From JAPYTK01 sp964401935 (GTDB lineage: Bacteria > Myxococcota_A > Polyangia > Polyangiales > Polyangiaceae), in the NCBI GenBank assembly GCA_964401935.1, contig CAYOAL010000003.1:1-64000 (forward strand): a DNA stretch of 64,000 nucleotides, given 5' to 3'. The position numbers and the translations under genes were made by a program. The first letter of the stretch is position 1, and every line of letters begins with the position of its first letter. The notes beneath the pieces were generated by a model, which worked only from the letters and a program-made list of their open reading frames with translations, made no database searches and was not told where the DNA came from. Positions 41,631-50,866 of this stretch are shown one piece after another.

Positions 41631-44345
41631 TCATGCCGGCTTCACCTTCTCGATTCGCGCCGCGAGCTTCTTGAAGTCGGCCTGACCGCTCACCGGATCC
41701 CAGCCGCGGTGCGAGGTCTCGTTCACCAGCCAGCGGTTCTTCTCTGGCTCGGCCGAGTCGGCCACCGACAAGTTCCAGGGGCTGAAGAGCATCCCCTCGA
41801 GCACGTTGTTGCGCGCGGGGCGCACCTTGCTGTTGGCCCCGTCCACTTGAGCGCGGCCGATATAGCTGCCGCGCCGCGTGCTCACTCGAATCCAGTCGCC
41901 GTCCTTGATGCCGTAGTTCTCTGCGTCGCGTGGGTGCATCTCCACATACTGCTCGGGCAAGAGCCGGCGCGTGGTCGCCCCGCGGATCGTCTTGGCGGTG
42001 TGGAAGTGCTCGTACACCACCCCGAGGAGGAGCCAGAAAGGGTAGGCGTCGTCGGGCACGAGCGCCCCCGGCTTGCCTTGATGCTCGAGGTCGGGCAGCT
42101 CCGGCGTGAGACCGCGGTCGCGGATCGCGATGAGGTCGGCCATGTTGTCGATGGTGAACTTCTTCCGTTCGATGCCGTAGTCACGGAGCTTGGCGATGTG
42201 CAGCTCACGATCGGTGTAGTCCTGCTCGCAGAGCTTCATCTTGGCCTTGCCGCCCGAGCGCCGGAACGCGCCGTAGGGGCGCTCGGTCCAGCCGTCTTCC
42301 TGGAACATGTAGCGACGCTTCACGCCACCCTTGCGCGCGAGCGCGGCGGAGGGGGCCGGCCAGAAGATGCCGCGCAGGTCTCGCAGCTGCGTGTACGGGT
42401 CTTTCTGGTCTTGCGCCTCCACCTCGAGGATCCCCGTGAGATCGGTGTCGGTGCCCTTCGACGCCGCGATGAACTCACGAAACACCTCGGCCGGGTCGTA
42501 GAAGCCGCTCGGCAGCTTCTTGTAGGGGAAGAGCTTGTGCCCGTCCTTCCCGAGCAGATCGGCGATCTCGATGGCCTTGTCGATCACGATGTCCATGTCG
42601 GGCTTGCACATGATCGGCTTCCCTTCGGCGTCCTTCACCGCCTCGCCGTTCACCGTCATCGGGGGCGCGCTCTCCATGCCGTCCACCACGTACAGGCGCC
42701 GCTCGGAGTTGATGTACACCCCGCCCGCCCACTCTCCCCAGGTGGCGGCGGGGAACACCACGTCGGCGTAGAGGAGGTTCGGGGCGTGTCGGTAGATCTC
42801 CTGCGCGATCACGAAGGTGCGCTCGAGGGCGGGCCGCACCAGCGTCTTCACCTCGGGCAGATCGATGTGCGTGGCGTAGATGAGGAACATGGCGTGCACG
42901 TCCCCCTTGATCGCCCGCTCCATCATGCCGATGGCCATCCCCGGGTTCTGCTGGGTGGCTACGTTGTCGAGCTCGGCCTTCGGGATGCCCCACTGCTCGG
43001 CCATCCAGCCGCGGTGCTTCTCGTCGTCGAGCCCGATGTTGTAGGGGAGCCGCCCGGTGAGTCCGCCGGTGAGGCGCTCGCCCATCGCGTTGGGCTGACC
43101 GGTCTGCGAGAAGGGGCAGGCCCCCGGGCGCCCGATGTTGCCGGTCAACAGGTGGAGGTTCACGATGCTCCACACGTTGTGCTGGCCGTGCATCGACTGG
43201 TTGTAACCAATGCCCCAGAACGTCACGACGCCGCCCGTCCCGCGCTCGTTGCCCTTTCGGGTCGCCACCGCCCACTCGTTGGCGATGGTCTCCACGAAGG
43301 CCGGATCGAGGCCGGTCATGCTCTGGGTCTGTTCGGGCGCGTAGCGCTTCTTGATGCCCTCGATATACTCGTCGGCCCCCTCCACGTGCTTCTCGAGGAA
43401 CGCGGTGGCGATCACGTCGCTGTGGTCGCGGAGCAGCACGTGCGCGATCGAGTTGAGGAACGAGATGTCGGCGTTGATGAGCTGCCCGTGGTAGCTGTTC
43501 TTGCTGTCGATGGCCTCGAAGCCCTGCACGGTGGCGGTGCGGCGAGGGTCGACCACGAGGGTGGGGATGCCGTTCTTCTTTTTGTGATCGGCGGCGCGCC
43601 AGAAGATGATGGGGTGGGCCTCGCGGGGGTTGTGGCCCCAGAACGAGATGAAGTCGCAGAGCTCGATGTCTTCGTAGCAGCCCGGTGGGGTGTCGGAGCC
43701 CAGCGAGGCGATGTAGCCGGTCACCGCGCTCGTCATGCACATGCGCGCGTTGGCCTCCATGGTGTTGGAGCCGAGCACGCCCTTCATGAACTTGTTCTCG
43801 AGATACTGTCCCTCGAGCGTGAGCTGCCCCGAGCCGTAGAGGCCCACCGTGTTGCCGCCAAACTTCTTGGTGATGGCCGCGATCTTCTCGGCCGCGAGCT
43901 TCGACGCCTCCTCGTAGGGCACCTCACGCCACACGTCGTCGCCGAACTTCCCCTTCGAGCCCGACACGTGCCCGCTGAGAGGATCGCTCATGTCCTTACG
44001 CACGAGGCACGCCGTGAGGCGATCGGTGTAGGTGGGCTCCCAGGCGGCGAGTCCCTTGATGCACTGCACGCCCGCGTTCACCGGGCTCAGCTGATCCGGC
44101 ACCATGCCCACGATCTTGCCCGCGTCGGTCTGGATCAGCGTCGCGCAGCCCACCCCGCAATAGGGGCACTGCGCGGCGTACTCCACCTTGCCTTTGGCGC
44201 CACGGAGCGCGGCCACCTGCTGGCTCACGAGCTCCTTGTCCTTGTCGGGCTTGCAGCCGGCGAGGCTCGCCGCCGTCGCACAGCCGGTCGCGCCGAACAG
44301 CTTGAGGAAATGTCGTCGGGACTGGGGCTCGAGCTTCAGTCGCAT
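41631..44345 (-). CDS. napA: Periplasmic nitrate-reductase-like molybdoprotein (NapA type)
   Basis: A 904-residue Mo-bisMGD oxidoreductase, probably reducing nitrate in the periplasm. The Tat leader is SRRHFLKLFGATGCATAASL. The [4Fe-4S] site is C60-x2-C63-x3-C67...C95 (CPYCGVGC, GVQCIKG). The Mo ligand is C203 in ANARMCMTSAV, the NapA/NasA arrangement. PPGCYEDIELCDFISFWGHNP and NWAYNQS-like GIGYNQSMHGQHN also fit. It is longer than E. coli NapA (about 828). A tail of TAT-like and lipobox-like Cys (LAGC31) suggests possible lipid anchoring. It is placed after a multihaem cytochrome and before NapGH genes. The true substrate could be another oxyanion. Confidence 0.85.
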   Translation of the reverse strand: MRLKLEPQSRRHFLKLFGATGCATAASLAGCKPDKDKELVSQQVAALRGAKGKVEYAAQCPYCGVGCATLIQTDAGKIVGMVPDQLSPVNAGVQCIKGLAAWEPTYTDRLTACLVRKDMSDPLSGHVSGSKGKFGDDVWREVPYEEASKLAAEKIAAITKKFGGNTVGLYGSGQLTLEGQYLENKFMKGVLGSNTMEANARMCMTSAVTGYIASLGSDTPPGCYEDIELCDFISFWGHNPREAHPIIFWRAADHKKKNGIPTLVVDPRRTATVQGFEAIDSKNSYHGQLINADISFLNSIAHVLLRDHSDVIATAFLEKHVEGADEYIEGIKKRYAPEQTQSMTGLDPAFVETIANEWAVATRKGNERGTGGVVTFWGIGYNQSMHGQHNVWSIVNLHLLTGNIGRPGACPFSQTGQPNAMGERLTGGLTGRLPYNIGLDDEKHRGWMAEQWGIPKAELDNVATQQNPGMAIGMMERAIKGDVHAMFLIYATHIDLPEVKTLVRPALERTFVIAQEIYRHAPNLLYADVVFPAATWGEWAGGVYINSERRLYVVDGMESAPPMTVNGEAVKDAEGKPIMCKPDMDIVIDKAIEIADLLGKDGHKLFPYKKLPSGFYDPAEVFREFIAASKGTDTDLTGILEVEAQDQKDPYTQLRDLRGIFWPAPSAALARKGGVKRRYMFQEDGWTERPYGAFRRSGGKAKMKLCEQDYTDRELHIAKLRDYGIERKKFTIDNMADLIAIRDRGLTPELPDLEHQGKPGALVPDDAYPFWLLLGVVYEHFHTAKTIRGATTRRLLPEQYVEMHPRDAENYGIKDGDWIRVSTRRGSYIGRAQVDGANSKVRPARNNVLEGMLFSPWNLSVADSAEPEKNRWLVNETSHRGWDPVSGQADFKKLAARIEKVKPA

Positions 44346-44347
44346 GG

Positions 44348-46741
44348 TCAGCTCCCTCCTTTGGAGCTCGTGGTCGAGGCGAGGTGCCAGCTGCGGATGT
44401 AGGCGACGAGGGCGTTGATCTCCTCGGGGGTGAGCTCGGCGAAGCCGTAGCCGCCCGTGGCCCAGGCGCGCATGGCGGTGTTGCGGCGGCCACGCACGAT
44501 GGTGGCTTGCAAGAAGCCGTCGGTGACCGCGTCGAGGAAGCCCTGGTTGTTGAGCGCGGGGGCGGTGCGGCCGGTTCCGTTCTCCCCGTGACAGCCGACA
44601 CACAGCTCGGCGTAGAGCTGCTTGCCCTGCTCCACGTTGGCGTGGACGCGGCTCATGGGGCGACCGTGTCCGAGCTCTGCGGCCGACTGGCGCAGGAACA
44701 CGATGATGTCGGACACCTCGCTCTCGGTCATGCCGGCGAGGCCCTGCTCGTCGAACGAGCGCATGCCGCGCTGCCCGCGCCCGAGCAGGATCGAGCCGGC
44801 GATGAAGCCGTCGCTGGCGGTGTCGACGAAGCCGGGGGTTCCGATGGCGGGGGCGATACCGCCGTGGCCACGCTCTCCATGGCAACCGCGGCAGGTCTGC
44901 TCGAAGAGGAGCGCGCCATGGGCTGCGTTGCCGCCGGCGCGGTAGTCGTCGAGTCGACTCACGAAGAGGCGGGGGAACACCTTGGCGGCGAGCGGTGCGT
45001 CCCACGGTGCGGCGCCGTTCGCGCCCCCGTCGGTGGCTCGCGTCTCTCCATCGTGCTTCGCCACCGCGACGTCGTCGCCAGCGCGCCCGGGCGCGGTTGG
45101 TTGGTGGGAGCGGATCCACGCGATGAGGCTCGCGAGCATCTCCCCGTCGTAGTGTCCGTGCGCGGGCATCGCCGTGTCGGGGCGACCCTTGGCGATGGTC
45201 TCGTAGAGGAAGCGGTCGCTGGCCACGAACAGCAGCTCGGCGTTCACGAGACTCGGCGCGATGACCGTGCCTTCGCCGGCGACGCCGTGGCATCCGGCGC
45301 AGTCGTGGCCGTAGAGCGAGGCACCCACCGCGACGTCGGGCGTGGAGGCCTGCACCACCTCGAAAGGTGGCGGGGTGGGGCGGTGCTCCGCGATGAACGC
45401 GAGCAGCGCGTCCACCTCGGCGGCGCTGAGGCCCGCTTGCTTGGTGCCCCACGCCGGCATGTGCCGGCCGGGCCGGCCCTTGTCGAGCGTGCGCCGCAGG
45501 TACCCTTCGCTGGCCACGGCGAGCAGATCGGTGTTCGTGATGCTCGGCACGGTGCTGCCGAAGGAAGGCATCACGCGCCCTTGGCCCGCGTCGCCGTGGC
45601 ACGCCGAGCAGAACACGCCGAACATCGCGGCGCCGTCGCTGGGGAAGTCGCGCCGCTCCTCGAGTCGTGCGAGCACCGTCCGCTTGGGCAGCAGCTCCAT
45701 CGGCACCGCCGGCCTTCGCAGCGACAGGATGTAGGTGAGCAGCGCTTGCTCGTCGCGCTCGGGCAGCCGGTAGGCAGGCATCGCCGAGCCGGGCGACACG
45801 CGCTGGGGATCGCGGAGGTGGGCCCGGTGCCAGTTCTCCACGGTGTGCGGCCCGTCCACGTGGGTGAAGTCGAAGTCGACGTGAGACTTGGCACCCACGT
45901 TGGAAAGCTCCGCCCCGTCTTCGCCTCCTACGCCGCCGATGGCGTGGCACCCGCGGCAGCCGAGCTCCATCGCGAGCGCCTTGCCGCGCGCGAGCAGCGG
46001 AGCGCCGATGAGCGCCTCCATGTACGTCACCAGCGTGTCCACCTCGTCGTCGGTGAGGTGGCCGAAGCGCATCATCCTCGAGCCCTCCACCGTCGCTCCG
46101 GGATCTTTCAGGTGCTTCACCTGCCACGCGCGGTCGTAGCCCTTGAGGGCCGCGCCGCTGAGGTTCGGGCCGACGCGCCCCTCCTCGTGACAGGTCTGGC
46201 AGCCGTGGAGCTCGAACAGGTAGGCCCCCTCTTCGAGCGTGGCGAGCGGCGGCACCCGCGCGCCGCGCTCGTGACACGTGCCACAGGAGGCCTCTCGGAG
46301 ATGGCTCGGGAGCATCGGATCCTCCCAGTGCTTGACGTAGCCGTGGGCGGCGTCTTTGGTCGTCGCGCGGCCCTGGCCGCGATGACACAGGGTGCAGCCC
46401 ATCGTGGTCACGTCGTGGTGCACCTCGGGGTGAGCCCCGTAGAGCGGCCCCCCGTCGACGAGCGGCGGCTCGCCGCCCATGGCCACGTGACAGCTCGTGC
46501 AGCGATCCGTCACCCCCGCCTCCGGCCGCCAGATCTGGCGGAGGCGCACCTCGATGGGAGGCGCTCCGGCCGCGGCCGCGCGGGCGTTGTACGCGTTCTG
46601 GATCACGCGCCACTCGCTGAAGTAGGCCTTGGCCGGCGCGATCGCGAGCGCGAGCACGAACAGCACCGTGAGGCCCGCGAGCACGTGGAGGAGGCGGAAG
46701 AGAGTGTCCGCCTGACGTCGCTGTTTCGCTTCGATCGACAT
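44348..46741 (-). CDS. Membrane-anchored cytochrome c with nine haem motifs
   Basis: A 797-residue protein with one N-terminal membrane anchor (LLHVLAGLTVLFVLALAIAPA) and a large periplasmic part. Nine CXXCH motifs are visible: CTSCH, CTLCH, CGTCH, CQTCH, CRGCH, CSACH, CAGCH, CRGCH and CVGCH. The last four to five sit in repeated cytochrome c modules of about 100 residues (LYGHDCAGCHGVAGEG, LFEQTCRGCHGERGHGG, LYAELCVGCHGENGTG). The first four are closely packed. It lies two bases before napA and overlaps the cytochrome b C-terminal subunit. It probably takes electrons from the Rieske/cytochrome b complex and gives them to the reductase. Confidence 0.9.
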   Translation of the reverse strand: MSIEAKQRRQADTLFRLLHVLAGLTVLFVLALAIAPAKAYFSEWRVIQNAYNARAAAAGAPPIEVRLRQIWRPEAGVTDRCTSCHVAMGGEPPLVDGGPLYGAHPEVHHDVTTMGCTLCHRGQGRATTKDAAHGYVKHWEDPMLPSHLREASCGTCHERGARVPPLATLEEGAYLFELHGCQTCHEEGRVGPNLSGAALKGYDRAWQVKHLKDPGATVEGSRMMRFGHLTDDEVDTLVTYMEALIGAPLLARGKALAMELGCRGCHAIGGVGGEDGAELSNVGAKSHVDFDFTHVDGPHTVENWHRAHLRDPQRVSPGSAMPAYRLPERDEQALLTYILSLRRPAVPMELLPKRTVLARLEERRDFPSDGAAMFGVFCSACHGDAGQGRVMPSFGSTVPSITNTDLLAVASEGYLRRTLDKGRPGRHMPAWGTKQAGLSAAEVDALLAFIAEHRPTPPPFEVVQASTPDVAVGASLYGHDCAGCHGVAGEGTVIAPSLVNAELLFVASDRFLYETIAKGRPDTAMPAHGHYDGEMLASLIAWIRSHQPTAPGRAGDDVAVAKHDGETRATDGGANGAAPWDAPLAAKVFPRLFVSRLDDYRAGGNAAHGALLFEQTCRGCHGERGHGGIAPAIGTPGFVDTASDGFIAGSILLGRGQRGMRSFDEQGLAGMTESEVSDIIVFLRQSAAELGHGRPMSRVHANVEQGKQLYAELCVGCHGENGTGRTAPALNNQGFLDAVTDGFLQATIVRGRRNTAMRAWATGGYGFAELTPEEINALVAYIRSWHLASTTSSKGGS

Positions 46742-47457
46742 CAGTAGAAAATCCCGTCACGCCAGGGCAGGGTGAAGGTCCACCCCGGGCCGCGGAAAAA
46801 CACGCCGATGATCGTGAGCACCACGCTCACGACGAGGAACCAGAAGAACACCCAGAACGGCACGCTGCGGGTGGCGAGCCAGCGCTTCACGCCGCTCTCG
46901 GGGAGCACCGCCGGCGCGATCATCATGGCCCCGACGAGCCAGGTCGGGCCGATGAGGGGCCACACAGGGTGGGCGCCCGTGAAGTAGAACAGCGCGGTCA
47001 GCGAAGCGCCGACGGCGACCAACACCGCCACCACCGCGCTCGCGCGGCGCCCGGCGTAGATGCTCTGGCGCTCGAGGTTGACCTTGAAGTAGGGCACCAC
47101 CACCAGGCCCGCCACCGCGAGACCCGGGATCACCACCCCGCTCACGAGCGGCGGATAGTAGTGGAGCAGCTCTTGCAGCCCGAGGAAGTACCAGGGCGCT
47201 TTGGCGGGGTTGGGGGTCTTCTCCGCGTTGGCGAGCTCCTCGAGCGGCGCGTCGAAAAGGAGCGACACCACAACGAGCACGAACGAGGCCGCCACCAGCG
47301 CGATGAGCTCCCGCACCAGGAGGTGAGGGAAGGTCATCACCATCTCGTCGTCGCACAGGTCGACGGCCGGCCGCACCTCCTCCTGCACTACCACGAGGCG
47401 CGTTGGCTCACGCTTGGCGTCGTCGGCGACCACGACACGGGCTTCAGCTCTCGCCAT
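46741..47457 (-). CDS. Cytochrome b C-terminal subunit (PetD-like, subunit IV type)
   Basis: A 238-residue membrane protein equivalent to the C-terminal part of cytochrome b. The quinol-site region KAPWYFLGLQELL corresponds to the PEWY loop, here with Trp-Tyr kept but Ala-Pro in place of Pro-Glu. About four membrane segments follow an N-terminal soluble extension. Its start overlaps the end of the cytochrome b N-terminal gene by 14 bases. Confidence 0.85.
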   Translation of the reverse strand: MARAEARVVVADDAKREPTRLVVVQEEVRPAVDLCDDEMVMTFPHLLVRELIALVAASFVLVVVSLLFDAPLEELANAEKTPNPAKAPWYFLGLQELLHYYPPLVSGVVIPGLAVAGLVVVPYFKVNLERQSIYAGRRASAVVAVLVAVGASLTALFYFTGAHPVWPLIGPTWLVGAMMIAPAVLPESGVKRWLATRSVPFWVFFWFLVVSVVLTIIGVFFRGPGWTFTLPWRDGIFY

Positions 47458-48253
47458 CGTCGGCCTCCTTCGCCTCCGCCGCGTCCGCCTCGGCTCCCAC
47501 CGTGGTCTCGCCGCGCTCCTCGTCCGGGATGTAGATCCCGCCATCCTTGCGCACGCGCCACACGTGCACACTGATGAGCATCAACAGGGCCGCGGGCAGG
47601 ATGGCGACGTGGAGCACGTAGAAGCGCACCAGCGTGTTCTCGTCGACGCGGTTGCCTCCGAGCAGCAAGAACGAGATGTCCTCGCCGATGAGCGGCACCG
47701 CGTCCGCGAGCTTGGTGCCCACCGTCACCCCCCACAGCGCCAGCTGGTCCCAGGGGAGGAGGTACCCCGTGTAGCTCATCAGCACCGTGATGAGCAGGCA
47801 GCCCACTCCCAGCACCCAGTTGAACTCGCGCGGCGGCTTGTAGGCGCCGGCGAAGAACACTCGCACCATGTGCAGGAACACGAGCGCCACCATCGCGTGC
47901 GCGGCCCAGCGGTGGAGGTTGCGCAAGAACACCCCCGCCGTCACCACGAACTCGAGGTCCTTCATGTCCTCGTACGCGCGCGGAACGGTTGGATGGTAGT
48001 AGAACATCAGCAAGAGGCCGGTCACGATGAGGATGAAGAACATCGCGGCGCTGAGACCGCCCAAATAGAAGGTGCGGGTGAACGCGATGGCCCGGACGCG
48101 CGCCTTCACCGGGTGCATGTGCAGGAAGAAGTTGGTGAAGACCGCGAGGGCACGGTTGCGGTTCGTGTCCGGGAAGCCGTGTCGCACCACCGAGCGCAGC
48201 ACGCGCTTCGCTGCGCTCGGGGTGGTGGTGGTCGATGGAGTGGGTGGGCTCAT
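47444..48253 (-). CDS. Cytochrome b N-terminal subunit (b6 type)
   Basis: A 269-residue four-helix diheme cytochrome b. Haem ligands are in LHRWAAHAMVALVFLH (two His 14 apart) and LHVAILPAALLMLISVH (two His 15 apart). The second spacing is the b6f type rather than the mitochondrial bc1 type. MSYTGYLLPWDQLALWGVTV is the conserved Qo region. It has an extra N-terminal stretch of about 60 residues and a charged C-terminal tail. It follows the Rieske gene by five bases and forms with it and the C-terminal subunit a bc-type quinol oxidase. Confidence 0.9.
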   Translation of the reverse strand: MSPPTPSTTTTPSAAKRVLRSVVRHGFPDTNRNRALAVFTNFFLHMHPVKARVRAIAFTRTFYLGGLSAAMFFILIVTGLLLMFYYHPTVPRAYEDMKDLEFVVTAGVFLRNLHRWAAHAMVALVFLHMVRVFFAGAYKPPREFNWVLGVGCLLITVLMSYTGYLLPWDQLALWGVTVGTKLADAVPLIGEDISFLLLGGNRVDENTLVRFYVLHVAILPAALLMLISVHVWRVRKDGGIYIPDEERGETTVGAEADAAEAKEADDGES

Positions 48254-48258
48254 GGCGT

Positions 48259-48747
48259 TCACACCTCCAGCACGAAGTCGTCGGCGGTGGTCGTCGCCGT
48301 ATCCACCACGAGCACGCCGTCTTTCAGCTCGATGTGCCGACGCTCGAGGGCCTTGGGCGCCGGCCCCTCCGTCACCACGCCGCTCGTGGAGAACACGCTG
48401 CCGTGGCACGGACAAACGAGGCGCTCTTCCGCCTGCTCGTAGCGCGTCATGCAGCCGAGGTGGGTGCACACCGCGCTGAGCGCGATGAACCCCTCCTCGG
48501 CGTGCACGATGTAGAGCTTCTGTTCGGGCAGCACCACCAGCGCGCCCACCGGGATGTCCTCGGGTCTGCCCACGCTAAACTTGGTGGGCGGCTCGAACAG
48601 CACGTTGGGGCGCAGGTAGCCCACCATGGTGATGGTGGTGCCGATGCCCGCGATCGCGAACGTCGAGCCGGTGAGTACGCCGAGAAATTTTCGCCGCCGG
48701 AGCACGTCGTCGCCGACGTCGGCGCGGAGGTCATCGATGAGCGGCAT
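48259..48747 (-). CDS. Rieske iron-sulfur protein
   Basis: A 162-residue protein with one N-terminal membrane anchor (LGVLTGSTFAIAGIGTTITMVG) and a Rieske domain. The [2Fe-2S] ligands are C94 and H96 in CTHLGC, and C112 and H115 in CPCHG. C99 and C114 would form the disulfide. It carries electrons from quinol at the cytochrome b site to cytochrome c. It is the first core subunit of the bc complex in this operon. Confidence 0.93.
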   Translation of the reverse strand: MPLIDDLRADVGDDVLRRRKFLGVLTGSTFAIAGIGTTITMVGYLRPNVLFEPPTKFSVGRPEDIPVGALVVLPEQKLYIVHAEEGFIALSAVCTHLGCMTRYEQAEERLVCPCHGSVFSTSGVVTEGPAPKALERRHIELKDGVLVVDTATTTADDFVLEV

Positions 48748-48762
48748 GCGGCAGGTCTCCTT

Positions 48763-50703
48763 TCACACCACGCGCTCGCAGGGAGCGAGCAACCGTTTCT
48801 CGTCGGGCCGGTAGAAGCCTTGCATCGTGATGCAGCCCACCGGGCATTTCCGCGCACAGAGGCCACAGCGGATGCACATCGTCTCGTCTTTGAGCAGGGC
48901 CATGGCCGGCGCGTCGGGGTGCGCGGCGAGCGCGATGGGCCGCCCGTCGCTCGTCCTGAGCGCGCCGTCGGCGCCATCGTCGTGCAGCACCGCGCGGAGC
49001 GATCGCAGATCGATACAGTCGACGGGACACACGTCGGCGCAGCCGCCGCACTGGATACACTCGCTCCCGCTCATCGCGCGCGAGTCGAAGACGGTGTTGA
49101 TCCAGCAGTGCAGGCAGCGCGCTCCCTCGTGGCGCGCGTCCGCCTCGCGCATCACCTCTTCCACCTCCACCCCTGCTTCGCGACGGGGCACGCCGATCAC
49201 CGGGAGCTCACGCCGATCGAGGGCCTCGTAGTCGCCGTGGGCGAAGGGGTGGTCGTACCCGAACGTGTCGAAGATGCGCACCTCGATCGCGGGGGCCTCG
49301 TCGGTGCGTCCGGTGAGCAGCGTGTCGATGCCCTTCGCGGCGCGCCGCCCGTCGGCCACCGCCTCGATCACGATGCGAGGACCAAAGGCCACATCACCCC
49401 CTGCGAACACCTTCGCGTTGGAGGTGGCCATCGTGGTGCGGTCGACCACGATCGTGTTGCGCGGCGTCACCTCGAGGCCATGATCCTCGCCGAGGAACGA
49501 GAGCTCCGCGATCTGGCCAACGGCGAAGATCACCGTGTCGCAGGGGATCTCGCGCTCGCTGTCGGCGACGAATTCAGGGGCAAATCGTCCATCGGGGGCG
49601 AACACGCGGGCCACGTCGGTGGTCACGAGCCCGCACACACGGCCGTCTCGACCCAGCACCGCCTTCGGGCCCCGCCGGTGGAGCAACGTCACGCCCTCCT
49701 CGAGGCCCTCCTTGATCTCCTCGAGGTCGGCGGGCATCTCCTCGCGCGCCTCGAGCGACACCAGCGTCACCCGCTTGTGGAGCTTCTTGGCCACCATGGT
49801 GGCGGTGTCGAGCATGAGGTTGTGGTGCGGCTCGTCGGGCTGTGAGGTGCCCCCGAACCGCCGCGCGCTCCGCGCCACGTCGAAGGCCACGTTGCCGCCA
49901 CCGACCACCACCACCTCGTCACCGAGCGCCACCGGCTGGCCGAGGTTGGTCTCCACCAAGAAGTCGATGGCGGTGAGCACACCGTCGAGGTGCATGCCGG
50001 GGAGGTTCAGGCTCCGACCCTTCCGGCAACCCGCGCCCACGAAGACCGCGTCGTACTCGCGCGTCAGCTCGGCGAAGGTGACGTCCGTCCCGATCGTGAC
50101 GCCGAGCCGCAGCTCCACGCCGAGCGACAGGATGAAGGCCACCTCGCGGCGAATGAGCTCGCGAGGGAGCCGATAGTCGGGGATCCCCATGCGCATCATG
50201 CCGCCCGCCTCTGGCGCCGCGTCGAACACCACCGCGTGGTGACCCATCAGGGCGAGGTCGTGCGCGCAGGCCAAGCCAGCCGGGCCGGCGCCGATGATGG
50301 CGACGCGGCCCCCGTCGAGCACGGGCGGACGGGGCACCTCTACGTGGGCGCGGATCGCCTCGAAGTCGGCCTCCGACTCCACGCCGAAGCGCTCGTTCAC
50401 GAAGCGCTTCAAGGGGCGGATCGCGACCGGCGCGTCGAGGTGCTGTCGCCGGCACGCCGCCTCGCAGGGGTGGGCACAGATTCTCCCACACACCGACGCG
50501 AACGGGTTGGGGCGACGAGCGAGCCGATAGGCCTCGCGGTAGCGCCCGGCCGCCACGAGCGACACGTACCCTCCGGCGTGCGTGCCCACGGGGCAGGCGG
50601 CGCGACAGGGGAGGTTGCTGAGGAGCCACGGCGGCGACACCGGCTTCACCCCCGAAGCGGGGTAACCATCGGTTTCTTTTGGACTTGCGCCGCGGTGAAG
50701 CAT
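48763..50703 (-). CDS. GltD-like FAD/NAD(P) oxidoreductase with C-terminal ferredoxin domains
   Basis: A 646-residue cytoplasmic flavoprotein. The N-terminal 4Fe-4S part of the glutamate-synthase small-subunit type has CRAACPVGTHAGGYV and CGRICAHPCEAAC. Two Rossmann domains follow (GAGPAGLACAHDLA for FAD, VVGGGNVAFDVA for NAD(P)) with the FAD end motif FAGGDVAFGPRIV. The C-terminus adds two [4Fe-4S] motifs, CIQCGGCADVCPVDC and CIRCGLCARKCPVGC. It starts the respiratory operon and may feed or draw electrons between NAD(P)H, ferredoxin and the bc complex. ATG 50703 is chosen. It has no clear ribosome-binding site. Confidence 0.85.
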   Translation of the reverse strand: MLHRGASPKETDGYPASGVKPVSPPWLLSNLPCRAACPVGTHAGGYVSLVAAGRYREAYRLARRPNPFASVCGRICAHPCEAACRRQHLDAPVAIRPLKRFVNERFGVESEADFEAIRAHVEVPRPPVLDGGRVAIIGAGPAGLACAHDLALMGHHAVVFDAAPEAGGMMRMGIPDYRLPRELIRREVAFILSLGVELRLGVTIGTDVTFAELTREYDAVFVGAGCRKGRSLNLPGMHLDGVLTAIDFLVETNLGQPVALGDEVVVVGGGNVAFDVARSARRFGGTSQPDEPHHNLMLDTATMVAKKLHKRVTLVSLEAREEMPADLEEIKEGLEEGVTLLHRRGPKAVLGRDGRVCGLVTTDVARVFAPDGRFAPEFVADSEREIPCDTVIFAVGQIAELSFLGEDHGLEVTPRNTIVVDRTTMATSNAKVFAGGDVAFGPRIVIEAVADGRRAAKGIDTLLTGRTDEAPAIEVRIFDTFGYDHPFAHGDYEALDRRELPVIGVPRREAGVEVEEVMREADARHEGARCLHCWINTVFDSRAMSGSECIQCGGCADVCPVDCIDLRSLRAVLHDDGADGALRTSDGRPIALAAHPDAPAMALLKDETMCIRCGLCARKCPVGCITMQGFYRPDEKRLLAPCERVV

Positions 50704-50716
50704 GGTTAGAAGATAT

Positions 50717-50734
50717 TTGGATCTGTAACTCCAA
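50717..50734. promoter_or_regulatory. Putative Rrf2 operator before the respiratory operon
   Basis: The dyad TTGGA-TCTGTAAC-TCCAA is a 5-bp inverted repeat with eight bases between, in an AT-rich patch unlike its GC-rich surroundings. It lies 13 bases upstream of the operon's first start codon. The same pattern precedes the Rrf2 gene at 51331. A bound dimer would cover the start region. Confidence 0.7.
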
Positions 50735-50866
50735 TTTAACCTCGAGGCAAGCGGAGAGGTGGTGATTTCCGTCCACGCCAGCCTGTGAGGGTGGCCGCCC
50801 CGCCCCGAGCGGAGCTGGCGCGGGGTGGGCGCCCGCTTGGGTTCTGCGGAGCCGGCGGAGAGGGGG

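Noticed and set aside
40866..44402. 1178-codon plus-strand frame opposite napA and napG
   Set aside because: It has no domain, is rich in Arg, His, Val and Glu in the way antisense frames of GC-rich genes are, and lies fully opposite well-supported genes.
41631..46760. A single 1709-codon minus-strand frame spanning the cytochrome and reductase genes
   Set aside because: Only its left half reads as NapA. The right half is Arg/Pro-rich and runs out of frame with the nine-haem cytochrome, which has its own start and a clear domain series. It is a GC-rich shadow, not a fusion.
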